Source: Chrysaora quinquecirrha (lineage: Eukaryota > Cnidaria > Scyphozoa > Semaeostomeae > Pelagiidae). From it: a stretch of DNA of 64,000 nt. The stretch lies in contig JACTAT010000014.1 of NCBI GenBank assembly GCA_014526335.1, positions 5,798,393-5,862,392 of the forward strand, in the 5' to 3' direction. Position 1 is the stretch's first letter, and the number at the start of each line of letters is the position of its first letter. A model generated the notes under the pieces. The model was given only the letters and a program-made list of their open reading frames with translations, had not been told where the DNA came from and did not search any database. The position numbers and the translations under genes are program-made. Below, piece by piece: positions 1-11,860 of the stretch.

Positions 1-29
1 GATGAGAGGTCTGCATCCTATCTTTTCAG

Positions 30-3000
30 CGTATCAAACTGCTTAGGTTGCTGTTTTCACCGAGCAAAATGATCAAAAAAGATCAAATTAAAAGCATGGT
101 AAACGCGAAAGACAAAGAAGGTAACTCCTTGTTACTTGGTAGTATTCACGGTGCTGCAACACAGAATCCAATGCATCACACAACTAAATACCTCGACTGT
201 ATTAGTTTTTTGATATCATTTGGTATTGCACCAGAAGAAAAAGACAACACAGGAAGATCTGCAATTCATTGGTGTGTTCTTTATGGAAGACTTGATTTAC
301 TTGACTTTCTCTACAGATCTGGAGCTGATCTTTGTGCTTTTGATGCTGATGGCATCACTTGTCTTCATTTAGCCATCGGTATTCGTTCTGAAAAACTTAG
401 AGATAAATTTGTGGAGTATTTGTGTAGAATTGCATCAAAAGAGGTGGGTGAATCAGGGGGTGGTGCCAGGGTAGGGCTAAGGGGGCTACAGAGTTTTCAA
501 ATAGGAAAATAGGCTAACAATAGGACAAAGCAATTGAAGGGGGATCTCGTTGAAGAAGACCATACTCTGCAAACAGGCACACTGAAGAACTTCCATGCTG
601 CAAAAAACTTTCTGCACACTGTGCACTAAAGGCTTTTGTTTAAAAACAATAGGATATTGTTTTCCATTGTTTCAGTCAAAATTGTACACCAAAGAACAAC
701 AAAGTTTCCACCCTGGCTTCATTGCATGATTTTGGAAAAATTGTAGAAAACAATGCACCTATTGTTTTGCCTTCAATGTATGGTGTAATATGAATGGAAC
801 ATCTAAGATTTGTTGATGAAACTGAGTGGTGCAGCATGCCAATCATTCTCTCCTACCCACATAAGTTGATAAGAAATTGTGCACTGTCAAACCCAAACCC
901 TCTTTTAGGCTACCTTGGGAATTGGCTGATCTGCATCCTTGCTTGTACTCTGCCAAAGCCTCCTTTCCTGGCATCACCCTCTTTTTAATTATTGTCAAAA
1001 AGCACACATTTTTCAAATGCCTTCTTTAGATATTCACCCCTGCAACTTATCAATCCTTAACTTAACCTTTCATTGATGTATTTTCAGCTTCTCGTTGCAT
1101 TGGATAGACAAAAAAGGAGTGCTTTGTTTCTTGCTTTTTCAATTGGGGCCATCAGGATATTTGAATATCTTTTACAAGCAAATGTCAGCCCAAATGAAGT
1201 TGGGCCAGACGGAAGACAGATGATCATTCATACAATCGAGAAAGGCCAAGGAAAATTCACTCAGATACTCCTAAAGGTTAGGTTTTCTATTTGAATTTTT
1301 CTTTATGCATGCAAGTTTGGAGTTGTGAAGATTTCAACTAAGAAATGAGAGTGAAGAACACGCATTGGGTAGCCACATACCATGACTGAGGAGCCCAAAG
1401 GTGTGGTCAATCAAAATTAGGGTGGGGTTTAAGATAAAATAACCAAGTTGTACCTTGCAAAAGTTTTACATCAGATTTAGCCTATATACAAAATCTATCT
1501 TGGCAATGTTTGGAGGAATGCTGCCCCTGTGCCTTACCCTTGGCTGTGTCACTGGGAGCACTGATGTTTTTATCTGGGTTGAAGACCCTTGGAACCACTG
1601 TCCTTTTGGCCAAACCACCAAAAATCATCAAGTTCTTTCCACACCATGAAAAGATGCCTTGCATGGTATTGTTTTAAAAGTATGCTAGAAATGAATAATA
1701 CTGTAAGAGGTTAGCTTGTATGACGATCTTTTATAAGATATGTCTCTTTTTTCAGTATGGAGCTTCACTTTCAACTTATGATCCAGATGGATTCACTGCC
1801 ATTCATTTGGCAGCTTGTCAAGAAAATCCTGAGAATATATTTGTGTTGACAGAATGTGTGAATAAGACATTGCTTAGTGTAAAAGATAATTTGGGAAGGA
1901 CACCATTGATGTATGCCTGTTTAATGGGATTCGATAAAAATGTTCAAATTCTTCTCCGTCAAAAGGTATTAAAACTATTACGTAGTTTATCAGGTATGTT
2001 TTCTCAATGTTGCATTATCTCTTTACTTTGCATTTTCTCGTTTTCGTCCGCAGTTGAAACTGACCCATTTTGAGTGTCTTCAGTTACAAGTCTTCATCAC
2101 AGACTAAGCTTTGCTTTGTCATGCTTTGGTGTTCTTTCGTCTTTGTTTTTTTACCTATTTATTCATTGACATTCAAATCAGTTTGTGCCAAACTCATCTG
2201 ATGGAACTTGGTACATGACATGGCTGGTTTATTCAGTTGATTGGGGGGACAAAAGTAGAGTACAAATCTAGAGGCATTAAAGCTGCTGTAGCGTCGTGGT
2301 CTTATCCAGCTGACTGGTGGTTTCAGGAGCTCAGTGAGGTCAGGTCAGTCCCAGCCATGATAGCATCCCAAAGCCACGGTCGAGATCTCATTAGTTCATC
2401 CACCTCCAGGTTTCTAGTGACTGGCGCTAGAACACCATTTCACCTTCACCTTTATGAGATTTTCATCGCAATGATAATCATTCTCTGTATTTGTCATTCT
2501 ATCTTATATAGATATATTTATGAATTTTCATCTCATAGATTTGGATTCTCGACCAAGACAGCGATGGAAAAACAGCCTTACATCATACAGTAAACAACAC
2601 TCATTGTGGCTGTGCTGAGTTGTTGTGTAAAGAAAATAAAAATTTGATCAACATGTGCGATGCTGAAGGTCGTTCTGCAGCCCACGATGCAGTAATTGCC
2701 GGCAATAGCATCATATTACAATGCTTATTGGTTAATCAATGCGATGTCAATGCTAAAGATCATGGTGGACATTTGATGTCGCATTGGATTGCAGGTATGC
2801 ATTAGACAGTCATTCATTCATTAAATCATTTATTCCTCCATTTGTTGACTCATTCATTCATTCAACCATTCCTTAGTTCAATCTATTGTTTATAAGTTAA
2901 TTTATTCATTTAGTCATCAGTTCATTCACTCAATCCTTCATTCAGCCATTCATATATTCATTCATTCATTCATTCATTCATTCATTCATTCATTCATTCC

Positions 3001-6000
3001 TTCCTCGTTTTTCTTCCATTCATACATTCTTTCAAAAATGTCTCTATAAGTGATTGTTTGTTTGATTAATCACTAGCATATGGAACTCTTGATTGTTTGG
3101 GTTATTTACTTGAATACGAGGCTAATCTTGATGAAGCAGATAATCATGGAGCAACACCGTTGCACTATGGGTGCCAAAAGGATGAAAAGGAAGAATTGAC
3201 GAATAACAGGATAAAAGTAATTGAAATTCTGCTGCAAAATGGTGCGAGACTTACAACTGCTGACAATGAAGGACGAAAAGCAATACATTGGGCTTCATCT
3301 TCAGGTTTCGTTATTATAATTTTGCTAATTTTTTTTTATTTCTTTTTATCTGAAATGAATTTGATTTGATTTCAACGCAACAACACGCTTCTTTGTTACG
3401 CTATTTTTCATAGGAACGCCGAGCTAGATATTTTCAAACGATAGGAACGCCGAGAGGTTAACGAGATTCGAGTGAAGAGAGTTAAGGGGGTTCGCAGCAC
3501 TTTCCTTGGAAAATCTTTCTCATGCACCCCTTGAAGTCTTTATCCATTCTATTTTGCATTATATTATTTGCTACTTGTTGGCACCACTATTCTTTCGAGG
3601 ACAAATTTCCTTCGAATACCATACGTACTTATGATGAAAATCTTATGACATCTTTGCTAATAAAGGAAAAGTCAGCTTGTGTTTTGATTAGTGAAAGACG
3701 GTAATCAACATCACCGTCGATTTAATAATCTTTCATTGAGAAGAAAACGTTTTAATTTTTCAGGAAATATCTCTGCGCTGAAAATTTTGATGAAATTTGG
3801 GGATGAGGTTAATTCTATAACACTTGAGGAGAAGATGACCCGTAAGTTTTCAGCATCTTATTTTCAATTTCTGTTTGTTTCATCATTGTTTAAAGAAATC
3901 GTTCAAAGTTAAGGTTTTCTAGACAAATCGAATATGAACGTCAGAATCGAGAGTGTAAGTGTTTCCTTTACCGAGGTTCTTTGGCAATCGAGGGCATTTT
4001 CTTCAGGCTTAGCCTACAGTCAACTCAGCTGTCCAAGGTTGGTGAATGAGTATCTAGGTTATTCGTTCTAGAATATCACTTTGGGGGCACAAGCTGCAGG
4101 TCTACATCAGCTAGATAGCTGCAAGAACGCCGATCTTAGCTAGCAAATAAAGACTGCTTGCTCGCTGGCTTGTTTGGTTGCTTGCCTTGGACAGAATTGG
4201 GTTAAGTTTATAATACAAAAGCAAAGATATTACATAATGCTTAAGATAATAAACATGTTTTTTTCGTAGCATTGCATCTTGCATCATTTCAAGGCACGAC
4301 AGACATCGTATCATTTTTGGTTAATCAGAAGAATATAAACATCGATATAAGAGACCACGTTAAATGCACAGCATTGTTTTATTCATGCACATCTGGGCAT
4401 GCATCAGTAGCTGAAATTCTACTCAAAATGGGAGCGAACCCCGATCTAACTGACGTTGAAGGAGAAAGGTAAGAATGTGTCATCTTTTGATCTGAATTTT
4501 CATCTCATTTCATGCCACTAGTGGAAACACCTTCAAAATACAAGACTGAACCTGCTCCCTTTATCTTATACCCAGTTTCTGGTGCATGGGGTATCTTCAT
4601 TGCTGCTAATGAGAGAGCAAGATCTGGCCTTCTCTACATCATTTAATCCTATGAACTATTAAACTTGTTATGGAATAACGTTTGCGTTTGAAATATGTCA
4701 TTAAATAATCTAAAACAACAAACCAGTACGCGACTGTCTTGCTTTCTTGTTACCAAAAAGCAATAACTATGCTTAAAGCTTACAACTATTCTTTTCTTAT
4801 AATTGTATTTTGTTTTAGTCCGTCGCATTGTGCTGCTGCCATTGGCTCAGTTGATTGTCTTGAGCTGCTTTGCAATGCAAATGCTGATTTATCAAGTAGA
4901 AATAAACACAAAGATACACCAGTACACGAGGCAGCAAGTGCAGGACAAACAGGTATGAAAGTATTTATTTATAGTTATTGACTCATTAGTGATTCATAGT
5001 TAATTGTGTCATATTCAGTACCTTTAGTAGGCTGTGCCCAAGTTTTCTTTATCATACTTGAATTCATTGCGAGTTCGATATTTGTTAGAATCTTAACCAT
5101 CATGTCAAGCCACACTTGGTCACCTTTGGTCGTCTTTAGCTCTTCTCCTGGAAGATTTATAATTTTTCTTACAAGAAACATTAATTATTCATGTTTTTGT
5201 CTAGAAGATCTTTAAGCCCTGGTCAAATGATCAAACATTGTTGGTCAAACATTTGCAATTTGCTTTTCAATCAATGTATGTTCGTTTGGCCACGTCATAG
5301 AACATTGCTTGACAAGCAGAATTGCTTAGCAAAACTTTAAAACGTTTTATGCCTGAATCAAGCAAAAAAACATTGGACTAGCAATGTTTAATGATGTGGC
5401 AAAACGATCAAGCATTTGATTAGCAATTAGCAAGTGCTTGACCATTGAACAATAATGTTTGATCGTTTGGCCAGGGCCTAAAAAAGATCCTTAACAAAAA
5501 AGGCTGCTAATCTGTATAGATCTTAGTATATTCCTTATTCCTAGATGCAATACTGTTTTTATTGCAACATGGTTGTCAGGCATCGCCTTGTAACAGCACT
5601 GGTGCTACACCTCTGCATTATTCCGTTGCTGAAAGACATGTCGATGCGACAAGAGCTCTGCTGGAGCACAAAGCTAAAGTCAATGCACTGGTCATTACCA
5701 AAGAGGTAACCCGACAGGTTTTTCTAGATTAATTAGTAACCTATTTATGCTGTGTCTTACTGCAAAGTTTGCAAACCTGTTAATTGGAATAACCGCAGGC
5801 CTCTTATAAATACACTACTCTTTCGTTGTTATTTTATAGTTTGCTAAAGCTATGTTAAATTTTGTACTATTGACAATTGACTTAAGCTCTGACTTCGTAA
5901 GACTTTGTAAGAGTTTGGCCCTGGAAAGACGATCAAAAATTGTTTAAACAGACTGTTTTTTATCGAGCAATGCTTCCATGCTTGGTCACCTCATAAAGCA

Positions 6001-7026
6001 TTACTTGACAAGCAGAATTATTGTCATATTTGGCTCAAGAAAGAGGATAATAAGAAAAAATCAGAAGCAAACTCATCAGTTTCTTTTATCATATTAACTT
6101 GTCAGCTACACCTTTCGGACTTGGTTTGTTTAGCGTCCGCTTAAACCAACGAGGTTTCCATCTTAAAGATAAAGTATAGTCCGAGGAAAAACAGTGTCCG
6201 TTTTAAAGTGGTGTCGGCATTAAGTAAGAGCATGTCTCTGTTTGGAGAGAACTAATTACATAATTCTTCCTCTGCGAAGGAGATCTTGATTTTTACTTGA
6301 TTTTTCTTTGCAGTCTGACTACGTAACACCATTGGATATTGCCCTTGGCAACAGCGACCTCGCTTCGATTCAGCTCCTTCAGAAATATGGCGCGAGAACT
6401 GGTCATAGTATAGCTGAGAATTCTGCGCTGATAATCCAGAATAGATGGAAGGTTTACAAAAGAAGATATAGTGGAATTGATTCAAGTCTGAAGTCTTATC
6501 CAAGTGATAGCGTCAGCACGATTGAAAAGAGCTGTGATAATATTAAAGAGGAAGAAATATCTACAAAAGTTACTGAACATTTAGAGAAATTGTCAGGAAA
6601 ATTAGAAAGGGAGGAGGGACAAGATGATGATGCAGTCGTAGAAGACAGTGATGGGACTAATCAAACTTCAAGTCAAACATTTTGTTACAAAGACATTTCA
6701 AGATCTCAATCTCAGAAAAGCGGTGAAATTGATTGTAATATAAAAGATGGAAAGATCAAAAATCATGATCGAATGTCGAATCATAATCATGATGATATCA
6801 CAGAATCATTAAAAAGAGATGCATTGAATCAAATCAAATCAAGTGTAAGTATGATGAGCTGGCGATTTGATTGATTATTTGATGGATTGATTGATTGATG
6901 GAGTAGATTTATAGACGAATCGCTACCTTCCTGCTTGCAGTCTTGAGCTTTTCCTAGAACTTAATAATTTGCTACAACGTGATGATATTATATATAGCTA
7001 ACTCTCTATAATTCTGACTAAATAAT

Positions 7027-7089
<63 letters not shown>

Positions 7090-7872
7090 TTAACTAACTA
7101 ACTAACTAACTAACTAGCTAACTAACTAACTAATTAATTAACTACCTAACTAGCTAACGTGCTAACTAACTACTAAGTAATTGGTTAATTTTATCATGAG
7201 GGTAGACGGTGCTTTTAAAGCACTGCTTTATAGATAGAAAGTTGGATATCTGCTACTGCGGGTCAGAACGTTAGAAAATAGATGCTCTTTAAAGCAATCT
7301 CATTGTCTTTTATCATTTTCTCGCTAAATTTGAAATTCTGGAAAGTATTTAATGAATTGTGTTTTTTCAGAATGCTGAATGTGAAAGATCGGATCGTTTG
7401 CTGGATCGAATTGATAAATTGAAAAGAAGATTGAAATTGTTGTTAAGGTAAAATATTAGATTCATCTATTAAAGGGTCAACAAAAAAGAAAGCTACCACT
7501 ATCAGCTAAATAAAACATACTGCTTCTTTTGGTTGAAAATGCTTGAAGGAACTATTTGATTGAATTTTCTTTATTATAGTAGGCTCACTATGTATAAAGA
7601 CAATTCTGATTTGGTTAATTATATCGCCAGCGATCGAGAACGGTCATATTGAAACCAGACATTTGAAGTGAAACGAAATCAAAGCACAGCCTATTTGATA
7701 ATAAACCCTTAACTTTTCAATTTTATCTTTAAATTGATTTTAGGAAACGAAAGAAATAGCTTCAAGCAAGGAATTCCATTTTGTCAAAGAACTAAGCGAG
7801 AGATTAAAAGCAAGGAAAAGAAACCTTCAGCCAAAGCTAATTCTACCTGAATTTCCTACGACTAATAGGTAA
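30..7872 (+). CDS. Inversin-like ankyrin-repeat protein with IQ motif (5' end outside window)
   Basis: Exons by splice site and frame: 30-443, 1088-1276, 1756-1965, 2539-2794, 3077-3304, 3764-3841, 4270-4468, 4819-4952, 5545-5705, 6314-6844, 7371-7447, 7580-7613 (weak donor, tentative), 7744-7872 (stop TAA). About 880 residues are visible. They hold roughly 14 ankyrin repeats (motifs such as DGKTALHHTV, GATPLHYGC, TPLHLASFQG, GATPLHYSV), then an IQ-like calmodulin-binding motif (IQNRWKVYKRR) at the start of the 6314 exon, then a polar Ser/Asp/Lys-rich tail. The order ankyrin array, IQ, low-complexity tail is that of inversin/NPHP2, a ciliary and planar-polarity scaffold, but other ankyrin-IQ proteins exist and orthology is not shown. 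Position 30 follows a TTTTCAG acceptor, so the true start lies upstream. The first ten exon phases join without a break. The last three exons are less certain. Confidence 0.8.
2283..2460 (+). repeat. SINE-like dispersed element, family A
   Basis: Intronic copy of a sequence recurring near 38960, 51036, 52440, 61188 and 61800. Shared words are GTGGCGTTGTGG/GTAGCGTCGTGG, CCAGCTGACTSGTGGT, GGCGCTARA and ACACCATTTCACCTT. Some other copies contain GGTTCGAATCC or GGTTCGAGCTCC, like a tRNA B box, so the family is probably tRNA-related. Confidence 0.5.
2806..3012. repeat. CATT tetranucleotide microsatellite
   Basis: Imperfect TTCA/CATT array in the intron between the 2539 and 3077 exons, purest at about 2952-3000. 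Confidence 0.85.
5215..5478. mobile_element. Palindromic MITE (AAACGATCAAACATTG family), copy 1
   Basis: Intronic element starting GCCCTGGTCAAATGATC and ending GATCGTTTGGCCAGGGC, so the ends are inverted repeats. The interior holds alternating AACATTGCTTG and CAAGCAATGTT words. It is flanked by TTTA and CTAAA, compatible with a TTA/TAA or TA target duplication. It has no coding capacity. Confidence 0.75.
7021..7165. repeat. AACT tetranucleotide array
   Basis: Nearly pure AACT (CTAA) array with scattered point changes, inside the intron upstream of the 7371 exon. Confidence 0.9.
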
Positions 7873-7965
7873 TTTCTTAGTTCATATACTTCTAAGTGCA
7901 TGGGACTCACTTTGCAAAGCCCAGAAACGCAATCCTTTCGAAGATAGCAAGCGTATATGCCTAAA

Positions 7966-7996
7966 TAACTAACTAACTAATTAACTAATAAGCTAT

Positions 7997-8053
<57 letters not shown>

Positions 8054-8440
8054 AAACTATCTAATTAAGTAACTAACTAAATAAATGACTAACTAACCAA
8101 CTATATAACTAACCAACTAACTAACGAACCAACTGGGCAACTAACTAACTAACTAACTAACTAACTAATTAACTAACTAACTGGCTAACTAGTTAACTAA
8201 CTAAATAAACAACTAAACAACTAAATAACTAACTAACTAACTAACTAACTAACTTACTAACTGTCTAACTAACTAGCCAACAAACTAACTAACTAACTTA
8301 CCTACTAGCAAACAGACAAACTCACTAACTAACTAACTAACTGGCTAACCAACTATCTAATTAACTAACTAAATAACTAACTAACTAACCAACTAACCAA
8401 CTAACTAACCAACTAAGCAACTAACTAACCAACTAACTAA
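7966..8440. repeat. AACT tetranucleotide array, interrupted
   Basis: Starts about 95 bp after the stop codon of the ankyrin gene. AACT units are interspersed with AACC, AAAT and AGCT variants. Positions 8441-8995 are AT-rich sequence in which I see no gene. Confidence 0.9.
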
Positions 8441-8999
8441 CCATGTAGTCGATTTTCACCAAACTTAAAATTCTGCTAACTAAATCGTTTATTTTAATAT
8501 TGTAATTGCTAAGCTAGTTAGAGTTAAACTCTCAAAAATTGGATTAAAAATTTGACTCGCTGTAGTACTTGCTTATCATTTTTCTTGTTTTTCTCTTTGC
8601 ATAAACATAACCTTAAGACTATTCATTTTAAATTCTATGTTTTTTCTCGAAAGTATTGAAATCTCTTCTTTAAAAACTTTATAAATTATTTAAGTAGCTA
8701 GAATTTCACCTTGGAAACCACTGGGTGCCATGAATAAATTCAACTTTAAAACTCAGTTAACTAGTTGAAGATGCGCGTGTAAGGTTGTAGCGATTTGGTA
8801 TGATTGCAGCAAGAATCTTAGGTCTCTATACAGTCATTCAGTGAAGGAGTATTAAAGAAATAAAGCCCAGATACTTGTAAGTACCTAATAACTTCTACTG
8901 ATTTCAAGTTTCCTTTCAATATAAATTACTCTGTTTTTAACTCTTCCATATGGCAATTAAAGCGAAGTTACTTCAATAGCTTCTTAAGAGTTAAGAGTA

Positions 9000-9037
9000 A
9001 GATCTCGACTAACTCACTTACTCACTGACTAACTAAA

Positions 9038-9068
<31 letters not shown>

Positions 9069-9317
9069 CTATCTAAAAACTAGCTAATTAAATAACTAAT
9101 CAACTAACTAACTAAGTAATTTACTAGCTAACTAGCTAACTATCGACCTATTAGCTAGCTAATTAACTTACTAGCTAACTGACTAACTTACTAACTAACT
9201 AGCTATATGAGTAAAAAATTGACAAATTGTCTAACTGACTACATAACTAACTAACTATTTAACGAACTAACTTAACAAACTAACTAATTAATGTACTCAC
9301 TATAACTAACTAACTAC

Positions 9318-9348
<31 letters not shown>

Positions 9349-9442
9349 CCTAACTAACGAAACTAACTAACTAACTAACTAACTAACGAAATAAATAACT
9401 AACTAACTACCTGCCTAACTAACTAACTAACTAACTAACCAG

Positions 9443-9474
<32 letters not shown>

Positions 9475-9533
9475 ATAACAAACAAAAAACAAACTAACAA
9501 ACAAACAAACTAACTAACTAACTACTTAATTAG

Positions 9534-9571
<38 letters not shown>

Positions 9572-9579
9572 TACTAACC

Positions 9580-9627
<48 letters not shown>

Positions 9628-9651
9628 GACTAACTGACTAACTAACTAGCC

Positions 9652-9695
<44 letters not shown>

Positions 9696-9795
9696 GACTA
9701 ACTAACTGACTAACTAACTAACTAATTAACTATCTAACTACTTAATTAACTAACTAACTAATTAACTAACTAACCAGCTAACTAGCTAACTTCGT
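9000..9795. repeat. AACT tetranucleotide array, interrupted
   Basis: Third and longest AACT block, with long pure runs at about 9541-9640 and 9653-9760. Positions 9796-10250 are AT-rich unique sequence upstream of DYNLRB, with no recognised feature. Confidence 0.9.
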
Positions 9796-10250
9796 TATCT
9801 ACACATTGGCACAGGTTAAATTGTTCGTTACTTATATCCTTACACTGTCAAGTCTTGCATTTTGTTCAGAATTTTCTTCTTGAACTGTTCATAGACAATC
9901 GTTGTCTTTATTGAGTACAGAACGTTTATTGTCTAGGAAGTTAAAGTTTTAAGAAACTAAATCAAAATATTTGCAAACAATTTTGATGTTTCCACCACCG
10001 TGGAGAGTAAATATTGAACAATTCTTAAGTAATTCATTTTGAAATAATAACCCTTAAAACCTTCAAAATTTCTATGTTGCACCTGTTTTTGATTGTGTTT
10101 TCGATTAGCTGATTCCATTTCTTACTGACTTAATAAAATAGAGATTTCAAACGTTTATTTCTGCAATGTTATTATTTAAATGTGCTCAAAGTTCTCATAG
10201 CCAAGATATGTTTTAATGTGTTAAATACTTGATTCATAGTTGAAGGCAAA

Positions 10251-10583
10251 ATGGAGGATTTTGTTAGACCAAGTACACCAGATTCTGTCGTTGTTGGCAA
10301 AACCCTGGATCGCATTAGCAAACAGAATGGCGTGAAAACAGTGATTGTTTTCAATGAAGATGATCTACCAATCAGAACCAATGTTGGTAGTACAGCAACG
10401 ATGACGTATGCTAACTCGTGTCGTCCTATTGAGATTTTAGCCCGTCATACAGTGAGGGATCTGGACCCAGATAATGAGCTTGTACTGATTCGAATTAGAA
10501 CTTTGAAGAATGAGATTATTATTGCTCCAGAGAAAAAGCATTTGCTGGTGGTCGTTCAGAATTCAAATACGACCACAGTATGA
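10251..10583 (+). CDS. DYNLRB1: Dynein light chain roadblock-type (DYNLRB/LC7)
   Basis: Complete 110-residue open frame from ATG to TGA. The whole length fits the roadblock/LC7 fold: GKTLDRISKQNGV, then VKTVIVFNEDDLPIRTN, then HTVRDLDPDNELVLIRIRT, then KNEIIIAPEKKHLLVVVQN. This is close to the human sequence as I remember it ([39 protein letters not shown]). The family dimerises and binds dynein intermediate chains in cytoplasmic and IFT dynein. The length is slightly over the usual 96 residues because of extra N-terminal and C-terminal residues. The coding region has no intron, unlike most neighbours. A CATAG lies just before the ATG (near 10240) and could be a 5'-UTR splice acceptor. Confidence 0.93.
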   Translation: MEDFVRPSTPDSVVVGKTLDRISKQNGVKTVIVFNEDDLPIRTNVGSTATMTYANSCRPIEILARHTVRDLDPDNELVLIRIRTLKNEIIIAPEKKHLLVVVQNSNTTTV

Positions 10584-10867
10584 CTTGCCAAGATCATATC
10601 TTTAGAGAAAACTTTCTATTTATATTTTTAGAGGGAGAACTGTTTTAACTGAGCAACTTCAGTCTAATTGTGAATTGTACTAATGGACTAACCTATTCAA
10701 TTAACCTAACTGTACAAAATTACTTTAAGTTTAGTTGGATATACTGTATTAAAATTATTTCTGGAGAGAAGCAAATTTGGAAGTTTTCTCTGGATCTCTT
10801 TTGAGACTTCATCTCTTCTGAGTTCTTCAAAAAGTAAACTTCGGAGGCTTTCGATTCCAGACGCGAC

Positions 10868-11085
10868 AAAGCGCACTTCATTATGAAACGGTAGAGACGT
10901 TGCCAAGTCTGCGAAATCTGCTAGTTCTAGCTCTTTAGGCAGGAGAGTTTGGAGCCTCTAAAGGCTCCGATTTTCCCGAGAGTTGTCCAAAAGTACGGGC
11001 TTTTGATCTTTCGGAAGTCTACAGAAAAAAAGGATGCAGAAAGAGTCCTGAAAGACCGCAATTTGCGTGAAATCGCGGCGAGGTC
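10868..11085 (-). repeat. Dispersed repeat family B (about 170 bp), inverted copy
   Basis: Read on the minus strand this matches copies at 42165-42360, 48186-48370 and 49915-50098. Shared order: aaaagcccgttcttttgg, then ACTCTCGG, then GGCTCCAAACTCTCCTG, then AGAGCTGG, then ATTTCGCAGAC. It lies in the DYNLRB-CIP2A spacer and has no coding capacity. Confidence 0.6.
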
Positions 11086-11169
11086 TAGACTTTTTAGCTG
11101 AGTCCCACTCTTCGCAAACATCAACAACAACAACAACAACCATACACATAGCTGTTTGCTCAGAGTGGT

Positions 11170-11680
11170 TTGTTATCTTGGTTTGAGTGTCCAGCACCGA
11201 CTCAATAGCGACAACTACGACTCATGTAATAAGTCTAGGTCACCAGAGTGACCGTGCAACGTCTTTTGAAAAGAGAAAAGCAAAAACATTGCTCAGTGCT
11301 GGAGATGAATGCTCCCCACTTGCATCCACAATGCCGAGACACTGTGGGTGAGGCGTCGCATCTTACGGTGGTTCCCGTTACAGGAAATCGCTATTCTCCC
11401 CATGAGTCTTCCGCCAGCCGCCGGGGGGAGGGAATATCCGGCCCCCAGACCTGCTTACGCAATGGATACCCCTATGCTTCCACTTCCAACTCATGACACT
11501 GAACAATTGTGAAAGGCATAGTCTTTATACTAACAGAATTTCTTCCTTACAATCAAACTATTGTGGGATAAGCTATTTCATGCGCATGCGCTACACTTTG
11601 GCTCATTGATTAGCTTGAGCACCCAGCATAGACTCAATAGCGATAACTATGACTCTTTTAATAAGTCTAGGAGAGGTCGA
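11170..11680. repeat. GC-rich segment flanked by about 70-bp direct repeats
   Basis: Left repeat at about 11170-11240 and right repeat at about 11595-11675 share CCAGC, GACTCAATAGCGA, AACTA, GACTC and AATAAGTCTAGG. Between them is an unusually GC-rich stretch (about 11300-11480) that I do not recognise. A third copy of the repeat stands alone at about 36060-36107. The shape could be a small terminal-repeat element, but no primer-binding or polypurine site was identified. Confidence 0.45.
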
Positions 11681-11685
11681 CTGTG

Positions 11686-11750
11686 ATTGGGTCTCGTATT
11701 GAATTGAATTGCGCAAAAGTACTTGCGCATCTTAGCGGGAATTTATAAAA
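11686..11750 (+). promoter_or_regulatory. Probable CIP2A promoter elements
   Basis: Inverted CCAAT box (ATTGG, 11686-11690), E2F-like GCGGGAA (11735-11741) and TATA-like TATAAAA (11744-11750), the last about 110 bp upstream of the CIP2A ATG. An E2F/CCAAT combination would suit a proliferation-linked gene. No transcription start was observed. Confidence 0.35.
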
Positions 11751-11860
11751 AAGTTCGTTGTTCTTGTTATTTAAACAAAATCAATTTTGAATTTCGTTGA
11801 AGAAAGATTCCAAAATACTAACATTATTTTCCTTGTGTTGGATTTATCTAATTATTTACA

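Noticed and set aside
2237..2593. 118-residue open frame
   Set aside because: It crosses a SINE-like copy and then the true exon at 2539 in the wrong frame.
9000..9795. AACT/TTAG arrays as interstitial telomere sequence
   Set aside because: The unit is four bases, not TTAGGG or TTAGG, and it is degenerate in the manner of a microsatellite.
11248..11512. Two overlapping 67-82 residue frames in the GC-rich island
   Set aside because: Openness follows from GC-rich composition, and no recognisable domain or splice context was seen.
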